A DNA stretch of 64,000 bases from Euryhalocaulis sp050486445 (GTDB lineage Bacteria; Pseudomonadota; Alphaproteobacteria; Caulobacterales; Maricaulaceae): the NCBI GenBank assembly GCA_050486445.1, contig JBJHDH010000013.1:1-64000 (forward strand), given 5' to 3'. The position numbers and the translations under genes were made by a program. The notes beneath the pieces were generated by a model, which did no database searches, was not told the origin of the DNA, and was given only the letters and a program-made list of their open reading frames with translations. Position 1 is the first letter of the stretch. The number at the start of each line of letters is the position of its first letter. Shown one piece after another: positions 50,589-56,885 of the stretch.

Positions 50589-51737
50589 CTACGCCGCCCG
50601 GACCTGCGGTTCGGCGGCCGCGTCGTGCGCATCCAGCCGGTCGAGCAGATAATCCAGATCGTCCGGCGTAAAGCTCTGGCGCTGGGTCAGGATGCGCTGG
50701 ACGATGCGCTGCGAGTGACGCCGCCGCGCTTCCTCGCCGGAGCCTCCCATATCCGTCTCGTGATACACGTCCATCGCGGTGCGAAGCGCGGGGAAGATGC
50801 GCTCCGGCAGGCCGGTGCGGTCGAAGACCGCGCGCAGGCCCAGCGGCCCCGCGTCATGCGCCAGCACCCAGGCTTTTTGATGCGGCAGGCCGGCCAGCTC
50901 CGCCAGGCAATGCTCGAAAAACGGCATCGACCCGGCGCAGGCGGCGCGCAGCACCAGCGAGGCCGTCAGCCGGCCATTCAGGTTCAGTTGTTGCACAAAC
51001 CGTTGCAGGTCGCTGGAACGTTCGGCCTGGTCGATCAGGTCGATCATGGCGCGCTCGCGCGCGCCTTCCGCAAGCTCCACGGCCAGTTGCGGCGGCAGTT
51101 CGTGGCGCCGCGCCAGGCGTTGCAGCGCCTCATCACTGACCAGCGACACCAGCCGCTCGGCGATGTCGATGGGGATATGGTTGCGCGCGATGAAGCCGTC
51201 AGTCACCGCCGTGCTGTCGCCAAAGCGGCGCAGCGCGCTGGAATAGGCTGCGCGGTCGAACTGTGCGCCGTTATTGGCGGCCACGGCGGCCACGGCGGTC
51301 TCGCAGCCATGCTCGACCACCGCGCGCACCACGCCCAGGCTCAGCGTCTCGCGCCGCGCCACATGGGTCTGACGCTGCTCGTGGCCCGACGCGACAATGC
51401 GGATCAGATCGTCGTCGGTCAGCACGGGCGAGCATTCCAGAACCGGCGCAGCGATGGAGTCCGTATCCTCGATCAGCCGCAGCGCCAGATCGCGCGGCAG
51501 ATGCGGCGAGGTTTTCAGCGTCACCGCCAGCGCGCGGCGCACCAGCTCAGCCGCGTCCTTCATAATGTGGTCAAGAATCTGGCGCCCGGCGGCGCGGTCC
51601 GCCTCGCTCAGCCCGTCGGCGGCGATCTTGCGGCAGATTTTGTGCGCGGCCAGCGCCCGCTCCTCCGGGTCGGCGGCGCGGATCAGGCGTTCAATATCCT
51701 GCTGACTGAGCCGCGTGCGCATTGTGCTGACGGACAT
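50589..51737 (-). CDS. DUF2336 protein (second of two)
   Basis: 382 residues, all helical. The signature LVRRALAVTLKTSPHLPRDLALRLIEDTDSIAAPVLECSPVLTDDDLIRIVASG parallels the first DUF2336 protein (A-PVL--SPVL--DDLI-I in both). No TM or signal. It lies 28 bases downstream of the transglycosylase gene on the same strand, so they form a probable operon. The start ATG at 51737 has an AGAGGGGGAAC site. A role tied to the cell envelope or regulation is only suggested by context. Confidence 0.82.
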   Translation of the reverse strand: MSVSTMRTRLSQQDIERLIRAADPEERALAAHKICRKIAADGLSEADRAAGRQILDHIMKDAAELVRRALAVTLKTSPHLPRDLALRLIEDTDSIAAPVLECSPVLTDDDLIRIVASGHEQRQTHVARRETLSLGVVRAVVEHGCETAVAAVAANNGAQFDRAAYSSALRRFGDSTAVTDGFIARNHIPIDIAERLVSLVSDEALQRLARRHELPPQLAVELAEGARERAMIDLIDQAERSSDLQRFVQQLNLNGRLTASLVLRAACAGSMPFFEHCLAELAGLPHQKAWVLAHDAGPLGLRAVFDRTGLPERIFPALRTAMDVYHETDMGGSGEEARRRHSQRIVQRILTQRQSFTPDDLDYLLDRLDAHDAAAEPQVRAA

Positions 51738-51765
51738 GTTCCCCCTCTTGCGGTTTACGCGGCTT

Positions 51766-52632
51766 CTATGATTTGCGCTTCGCGCGGCCGGGCGATTCCA
51801 GCATTGCCAGCGCCTCGATCACCAGCGGGCTCAGCACGCGCGCTGTGCCGCGCGAAAGTGCGCCCGCGCTGCTGGCTGCGCCGGCTATGACGCCGAAAAA
51901 CCCGCCGCCCATGCCGCCCTGAATGTGCTGCGCGGCCTCGGTTTCGGCCGCCATGCGAATAAAAGCATCAGGGACCGCACCATTCCTGGCCGCGCCTCTG
52001 CCGCCGCGCAACGCGGGCGCGGATGCGTCGCCACCATGCATGGCGCCCAGCTTCTCCAGCACCTGAGCGACGCTGGCCGGCGCGCCGCCGCTGCGGAAAA
52101 TCGAGCGGTTGGCGCGCGCGGCCTCGGGGAACAGCGCGTCGGCGCGGGCGCCCGGATCACGCTCCGCTGTTTCGATCAGGCGCGCCGCCCCTGCGGGGCC
52201 CAGGAAATGCGCAGTGTAAAGTTCTTGCTGCGTCGGCGCGCGGCCAAAGCGGGCGGAAAGATAGTCCGCGCTTTCGGCGGTGTATTCTGCCGCCATGGCG
52301 GAGGCGGCGGCTGGATCGAATCGCAAATCCAGAATGCGCTGGCGCGCGGCCGGGTCAGCGATGCTGAAACGTCCCCCGGACTCACGAATCTGCGCCGCCT
52401 CGGCCGCCATGCCGTGTCCGGCGCCATGGCGTTTCACCATACCTAGCCAAGTCTGTTCGATGAACTGGAACAGTCCGGCGGCGCTGGATGTAGGGGCCTG
52501 GGCGGAGGGGTCCATCCCGCTTTCGCGCCGGGCGGTGGCGAGCAGATAGGAGAAATCGGCGCCGGTCCGCCGGGCGGCGTCGGCGATGACGGTCTGGACG
52601 CTCTGCGGCGCGGCGGCGGGCGATATCGTCAC
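51766..52632 (-). CDS. SLT-type lytic transglycosylase-like protein
   Basis: 288 residues. A goose-type/SLT fold starts near the N-terminus: VIADAARRTGADFSYLLATARRESGMDPSAQAPTSSAAGLFQFIEQTWLGMVKRHG (catalytic Glu in ARRESG), followed by AAEYTAESADYLSARFGRAPTQQELYTAHFLGPAGAARLI. The C-terminus has a Gly/Ala-rich hydrophobic patch. There is no obvious Sec signal; either it is a spanning protein associated with a secretion or flagellar apparatus, or the true start is elsewhere. I chose the GTG at 52632 because of GGGAG upstream; a GTG at 52656 is an alternative. Confidence 0.75.
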   Translation of the reverse strand: MTISPAAAPQSVQTVIADAARRTGADFSYLLATARRESGMDPSAQAPTSSAAGLFQFIEQTWLGMVKRHGAGHGMAAEAAQIRESGGRFSIADPAARQRILDLRFDPAAASAMAAEYTAESADYLSARFGRAPTQQELYTAHFLGPAGAARLIETAERDPGARADALFPEAARANRSIFRSGGAPASVAQVLEKLGAMHGGDASAPALRGGRGAARNGAVPDAFIRMAAETEAAQHIQGGMGGGFFGVIAGAASSAGALSRGTARVLSPLVIEALAMLESPGRAKRKS

Positions 52633-52834
52633 AAGGCGGCTCCCGGAATTCCGCACAATTGCGCCGCGGGTTTTAAGTCTGCGTTAACGCTGATCGCCGC
52701 GCCGGAGGGCCGGGATGGCCGCCGGGTTATCCACAGGGGGGGCGACCATCCTCCATTCTGGCGGTATTTGGCCGGGACCAGTGCCGCATACTCGCCCCGG
52801 GGTTTCAGGCATTGGCTCTGATTGGGGGGGAGCG

Positions 52835-53662
52835 ATGGGGGAGGCGGGTGAACGCGCCCGGCCGCGTGCGCGGGCCGCCCCGTCGCTATCCGTCCTTGTC
52901 ACGGCGCTTTTTCTCGCAGCTGCTGAAGCCCGGGCCGGGGCCTGGCCGAAAGCGCCGGGCGAGGGCCAGGTCATCCTCTCCACCACCTACGATACCGCCA
53001 CGCGCGGTTTCGATGCGCAGGGCAGGTTGCGCGACACGGTACGCTACGAAAAGCGCGAGCTGGCGGCCTTTGTCGAATACGGGCTGACACGGCGTTTCAC
53101 GTTTGTCGGCCGCGTCGCGACCCAGGACGTGACCATCGAGACGCCGGCGGGACGGGAACGAAAGTCGGGCATGGCCGCCAGCGAGGCGGGCCTGCGCGCC
53201 GTGCTGATGCAGCGTGACCACGACGTGCTGTCCGTGCAGGCGAGCGTGGCCATCCCGGGCAATGTCGAGAATGTCCTGGATATGCGTCTGGGCGAGGGCG
53301 GCCGGGATTACGAGGCGCGCCTGCTCTATGGCCGCGGCTTCCGCTTGCGCGGCGGCCACGGCTTCGCAGAGGCGCAGGCCGGCTGGCGCGTTCGCGCCGG
53401 TGCGTCGCCGGACGAGGCGCGGCTGGACCTGACCATGGGCTGGAATAGCGGGCGCTGGCTTGGCTTGGCGCAGGCCTTCACGCTGCGCGGGCGCGGCGCC
53501 CGTCCGCCACGCCGCAATTATGACGCCACCAAGCTCCAGGCTAGCATTGTGCGCGACATTGGCGGCGGCATGTTTGTGCAGGCGGGCGCATTCCGCACAG
53601 TGGCCGGGCATTCCGTGGTGCAGGAAAACGCGGCCTTCGCCGCGCTCTGGCGCCGATTTTGA
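52835..53662 (+). CDS. Outer-membrane beta-barrel-like exported protein
   Basis: 275 residues. Signal peptide (SLSVLVTALFLAAAEARA), then alternating amphipathic strands (VILSTTYDTATRGFDAQGRLRDTVRYEKRELAAFVEYGLTRRFTFVGRVATQDVTIE ... LLYGRGFRLRGGHGFAEAQAGWRVRAGAS ... AFAALWRRF) and a C-terminal aromatic residue, the layout of an outer-membrane barrel. Function is not recognised. The ATG at 52835 follows a G-run; the longer open frame from 52715 begins in non-coding DNA. Confidence 0.65.
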   Translation: MGEAGERARPRARAAPSLSVLVTALFLAAAEARAGAWPKAPGEGQVILSTTYDTATRGFDAQGRLRDTVRYEKRELAAFVEYGLTRRFTFVGRVATQDVTIETPAGRERKSGMAASEAGLRAVLMQRDHDVLSVQASVAIPGNVENVLDMRLGEGGRDYEARLLYGRGFRLRGGHGFAEAQAGWRVRAGASPDEARLDLTMGWNSGRWLGLAQAFTLRGRGARPPRRNYDATKLQASIVRDIGGGMFVQAGAFRTVAGHSVVQENAAFAALWRRF

Positions 53663-53724
53663 TCTCCCTCTGCGCGGCGGGTTTTTTGCTCGCCGCCGGT
53701 TCTGAACATTAGCTCCAGCGGAAT

Positions 53725-53816
53725 CCCCTGCCCCTAAGGGGAGGGCGAGGGTGGGGTGTTTTGTGCGGCCGGAAATCCCCCCCTGACTCTCCCCCCAAGG
53801 GGGAGGGAGGTCGCCG
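53725..53816. repeat. GC-rich palindromic repeats after the beta-barrel gene
   Basis: Two tracts, 53725-53756 (CCCCTGCCCCTAAGGGGAGGGC then a G-run) and 53776-53816 (CTCTCCCCCCAAGGGGGAGGGAGG), separated by 19 bases. They are looser relatives of the palindromes at 34342 and 50380 and could stop transcription from both sides. Confidence 0.5.
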
Positions 53817-53822
53817 CTAGTT

Positions 53823-54269
53823 TTAATCCTCCCTGACGCTGCCGCCGGTCTCCGCATAGAGATGGGCGATCAGCGCGCGCCGCAGGGTCTGGTCATAGAC
53901 GCCCGGAAATGTCATGCGCGTGCCGGGCAGGAAACCGGCGGGATCGGTCAGCCAGCTTTCCAGCTGCTCCGGCGTCCAGACGAAATCGGCCTGGATCAGC
54001 GCGGGAGAAAAGCCATAGCCCGGCGCCGTTCCCACCGTACGGCCGAACATGCCGTAAAGGTTTGGCCCCACCGAGTGCGGCGCGTCCTCGGTCAGCGTGT
54101 GGCAGAGCGCGCATTTGCGCACCTCGTCGCGCACGCCGGCGTGTTCCATCACGGCCCAGTCCGCAGGCAGAGTCGTGGCGACGCGCGGCGGGGCTTCGGC
54201 AACGGGCGCATCCGGCGCGCCGCAGGCGGCAAGCAGACACAGCGGAAGAATTGTCGTAATCGCGCGCAT
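53823..54269 (-). CDS. Lipoprotein c-type cytochrome
   Basis: 148 residues. A lipoprotein signal (LPLCLLAACGAP, C at about 16) and a class I cytochrome c domain with one heme site: CALCHTLTEDAPHSVGPNLYGMFGRTVGTAPGYGFSPALI, and the axial Met in GTRMTFPGVYD. It is probably a periplasmic electron carrier held to a membrane. Start ATG at 54269 after AAGGGG. Partners are not adjacent; the cox cluster is 28 kb away. Confidence 0.9.
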   Translation of the reverse strand: MRAITTILPLCLLAACGAPDAPVAEAPPRVATTLPADWAVMEHAGVRDEVRKCALCHTLTEDAPHSVGPNLYGMFGRTVGTAPGYGFSPALIQADFVWTPEQLESWLTDPAGFLPGTRMTFPGVYDQTLRRALIAHLYAETGGSVRED

Positions 54270-54382
54270 GCCCCTTGATTGCGCAGGCGGGTCCGGCGGG
54301 CAAGGGACGCACTGTCGCGGGCGCAAAGCGCGCTTTCCCTATCGTTCGCCTGGCTGTAGATCGTGGTTCGCCACGGCGGCGG

Positions 54383-54458
54383 GCCGGATTAGCTCAGCTG
54401 GTAGAGCAGCGGTTTTGTAAACCGAAGGTCGGGGGTTCGAGTCCCTCATCCGGCGCCA
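54383..54458 (+). tRNA. tRNA-Thr (anticodon TGT)
   Basis: 76 bases with encoded CCA. Acceptor GCCGGAT/ATCCGGC, D-stem GCTC/GAGC, anticodon loop TTTGTAA (TGT, reading ACA), T-arm GGGGG-TTCGAGT-CCCTC with one G-T pair. The outermost anticodon-stem pair is a G-A mismatch, and the discriminator base is G, not the A found in the other tRNA-Thr here. Confidence 0.93.
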
Positions 54459-54484
54459 CTTTGTGATGTCTTCGCGCTAACGAA

Positions 54485-54511
54485 CGGCGGCGCGGGATGT
54501 CCGCGCCGCCG
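54485..54511. terminator. Strong hairpin between tRNA-Thr and the OmpA gene
   Basis: CGGCGGCGCGG-GATGT-CCGCGCCGCCG, an 11-base perfect stem. It lies 21 bases downstream of the ompA-like stop (minus strand) and 26 bases after the tRNA (plus strand). The T-tract is short on both sides, so it could be a bidirectional terminator. Confidence 0.55.
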
Positions 54512-54532
54512 CGATCACATAATAAGGTCCGG

Positions 54533-55192
54533 TCAGGACGTGATCGGTTGCAGGATGATCTCCACGCGGCGGTTGCGCGCGCGGCCCTCTTCCGTCGCAT
54601 TGCTGGCGATAGGCTCAGACAAGCCGCGGCCGCTGGTATAGATACGGTTGGGGGAGACGCCCCGCTGCACCAGCGCCTGCGCCACGGAATTGGCGCGCCG
54701 CTCTGACAGGCCCTGATTATAGGACTGGCTGCCGACCGAGTCGGTATGGCCGATCACCTGGATCATGGTCTGGTCGTATTCACGCAGGGTGCGAGCCAGA
54801 TCGTCCAGCACCGGGAAGAATTGCGGCTGCACATCCGAGCGGTCGAACCCGAAGGTGATGTCGCCCGGCATATTCAGCACGATATTGTCGCCGCGCCGGT
54901 CGACCTCGATGCCGGTCCCGGCCAGTTCCTGGCGCAGTTGCTGCTGCTGGCGGTCCATATACTGACCCACCGCCGCGCCGGCCAGCGCGCCCAGCGCGCC
55001 GCCGATCAGGGCGCCTTCGGTGCGGCTGCCGCCGCCCGCGATAATGGCGCCCGCCGCCGCGCCGCCGCCGGCGCCGATCAGCGCGCCGGTGCCGGTATTG
55101 CTGCGCACCGGCTGACCCGTATAGGGGTCATAGGTTGTGCAGGCCGCCACCAGAATCGCCGCGCTCGCGGCCGTGACAATTTTCAGCCTCAT
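54533..55192 (-). CDS. OmpA-family lipoprotein
   Basis: 219 residues. A lipoprotein signal with lipobox VAAC (MRLKIVTAASAAILVAACTTY), a Gly/Ala-rich YMGG-like region (GALIGAGGGAAAGAIIAGGG...), then a C-terminal OmpA peptidoglycan-binding domain: FGFDRSDVQPQFFPVLDDLARTLREYDQTMIQVIGHTDSVGSQSYNQGLSERRANSVAQALVQRGVSPNRI and NRRVEIIL. Probably anchors the outer membrane to the wall. Start ATG at 55192 after AGGAG. Confidence 0.92.
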   Translation of the reverse strand: MRLKIVTAASAAILVAACTTYDPYTGQPVRSNTGTGALIGAGGGAAAGAIIAGGGSRTEGALIGGALGALAGAAVGQYMDRQQQQLRQELAGTGIEVDRRGDNIVLNMPGDITFGFDRSDVQPQFFPVLDDLARTLREYDQTMIQVIGHTDSVGSQSYNQGLSERRANSVAQALVQRGVSPNRIYTSGRGLSEPIASNATEEGRARNRRVEIILQPITS

Positions 55193-55353
55193 GGGAAATC
55201 TCCTGACCCGTTTAGCACCCCGCGCCTGAACGTTCGCGCAGGGAAGGCGGTTCCTTTCCGCCATTACGAACTGATTACAGCGCCAAATCTCGACTGGCGA
55301 TCCTGAACCGGACTTGAACCGCTGTTTTTGCGATAAGACCGGCGATAATCTCG

Positions 55354-55374
55354 CCCCGGACCCCGATCCGGGGT
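55354..55374. other. Alternative hairpin in the leader of the NAD(P)-binding gene
   Basis: CCCCGGA-CCCCGA-TCCGGGG, or alternatively ACCCCG-ATC-CGGGGT within it. Two mutually exclusive stems 40 bases before the ATG at 55414. It may be a terminator/antiterminator or just GC repetition. Confidence 0.3.
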
Positions 55375-55413
55375 TTCCAGCGGACAGGAAACGTATCCGA
55401 AGAGGAGGCCGGA

Positions 55414-56028
55414 ATGAAGATCGCCCTGATCGGCGCCACGGGCAATATGGGCCAGCGCCTGACCGCCGAGGCTCTGGGCCGCGGCCATGAAGTCGTCGCC
55501 ATCGCCCGCAACGAGGAGCGGCTGCGCGCGCTGAAGGGCGTCACGCCCGTCGCCGTCGATATGGCGGACCGGGCCCTGCTGGCCGATGCTGTCCGGGGCG
55601 CGGACGCGGCGATCCTGTCGGTGAAGTTTCAGGACAACGACATCCGCCCCGTTTTTGACGCCGTACGCGGGGCCGGTGTGGAGCGCATCGCCGTGGTTGG
55701 CGGCGCCGCCAGTCTGAAGAACGTCGATGGCGTGCGCCTGCTCGACACGCCCGGATTCCCCGATTTCATCAAACCTGAGGCGACGCCCGCCGCCGCCGCG
55801 CTGGACTGGATGAAGGCGGAGGCGAACGATCTCGACTGGGTGTTCGTTTCGCCCTCAATGATGCTGGGGCCGGGGGAGCGCACCGGGGTGTTCCGTCTGG
55901 GCAAGGACGACCTGCTGGTGGCCGCCGATGGCTCCAGCAGCATTTCCTACGAGGATCTGGCCGTCGCCATCCTTGATGAGATGGAAACGCCGAAACACCA
56001 CCGGGAACGCTTCACCGTGGGCTACTGA
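55414..56028 (+). CDS. NAD(P)-dependent oxidoreductase, NmrA/SDR-atypical
   Basis: 204 residues. Rossmann motif KIALIGATGNMGQRLTAEAL (dinucleotide loop GATGNMG) at the N-terminus, with PSMMLGPGERTGVFRLGKDDLL and YEDLAVAILDEME near the end, typical of atypical SDR 'NAD(P)H-binding' proteins. It may be an epimerase or reductase of unknown substrate. The ATG has GAGGAGGCCGG upstream. Confidence 0.85.
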   Translation: MKIALIGATGNMGQRLTAEALGRGHEVVAIARNEERLRALKGVTPVAVDMADRALLADAVRGADAAILSVKFQDNDIRPVFDAVRGAGVERIAVVGGAASLKNVDGVRLLDTPGFPDFIKPEATPAAAALDWMKAEANDLDWVFVSPSMMLGPGERTGVFRLGKDDLLVAADGSSSISYEDLAVAILDEMETPKHHRERFTVGY

Positions 56029-56043
56029 TCTCCGGCTTTCGTC

Positions 56044-56733
56044 CTAAAGATCGGATTCGTAAATCTCGCCGCAGGCGATGCGCGGATTGTCCACCCCTTC
56101 GGGAACATCCGCTGTCGCAAGGCGGTGGATCACGATGGCGGCGCCGTCATCATCCAGAACCGCCCATTCATCGTCAGCCGCGCCGCGCATCGTCAGCGCA
56201 TCCAGAACCGCGTCCAGCGTGCCAGAGCCGTCTTCGCCGATCACGATATCGGGCAGCGCGCCGGCGTCGAAATCCTCTGGCCGGTCGGGCAGTACCTGAC
56301 CGGCATATTCGCCCAGATGGTCGCCCGCGCTGGTGAAATCGGGCGCGGAGCAATCGCCGGTTTCATGTACATGGATGGCGTAGGTTCCGGGCGTCATGCC
56401 GCGCGCCCGCACATAGACCCGCACCCCCTCGGGAGCCTCGAACAGCCAGGCGGATGCGGCTCCGCTGGCCTGGTTGGCGAATTCCAGATCGGCCCGCGCC
56501 GCCGGTTCGCCGTAATCCTCTGCCGGCCCGGACATGCGCGGGGAGACGGCCGGGGGAGCTTCCGCAACGCCGGGCGCGGGCGGCGCGGCAGGGCCAATGT
56601 CCATACCTGGCGCATCGGGGGCGAGGCCGGTCTGGTCCTGCTGGGCGTCCCGGCCGGCAGGCTCGCCGCACGCGGCGAGCGCAAGCGCGGAAATCAATGC
56701 GGTGACGGCATAAAATTCTTTTATTTTCAGCAT
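56044..56733 (-). CDS. SodC-like (Cu,Zn superoxide dismutase family) lipoprotein lacking zinc ligands
   Basis: 229 residues. A lipoprotein signal (LISALALAACGEP, C22), a Pro-rich linker to about residue 75, then a SodC fold. Copper-type ligands H121 and H123 (AIHVHETGDC), the bridging His position H139 (SAGDHLGE) and H203 (IVIHRL) are present, as are R218 and C128/C221 (PRIACG). The zinc loop, normally containing two His and Asp, is replaced by AGQVLPDRPEDFDAGALPD and has none. It may be a copper-only dismutase or have lost activity. It is divergent from gyrA and has an AGGA ribosome site. Confidence 0.8.
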   Translation of the reverse strand: MLKIKEFYAVTALISALALAACGEPAGRDAQQDQTGLAPDAPGMDIGPAAPPAPGVAEAPPAVSPRMSGPAEDYGEPAARADLEFANQASGAASAWLFEAPEGVRVYVRARGMTPGTYAIHVHETGDCSAPDFTSAGDHLGEYAGQVLPDRPEDFDAGALPDIVIGEDGSGTLDAVLDALTMRGAADDEWAVLDDDGAAIVIHRLATADVPEGVDNPRIACGEIYESDL

Positions 56734-56885
56734 CTTGTATCCTGTTTTGGGCGCATGCGCGGCTTTGCCTGACGCCGCACGGATGCTAAACTCCACAGAC
56801 GTTTCCGGGCGGCGATTCTACACAGCGTCCCGGCCGTTACATCGTTCCCCGCCGACTTCAGTTCGCCCCCCACCGGATTTTCGAT

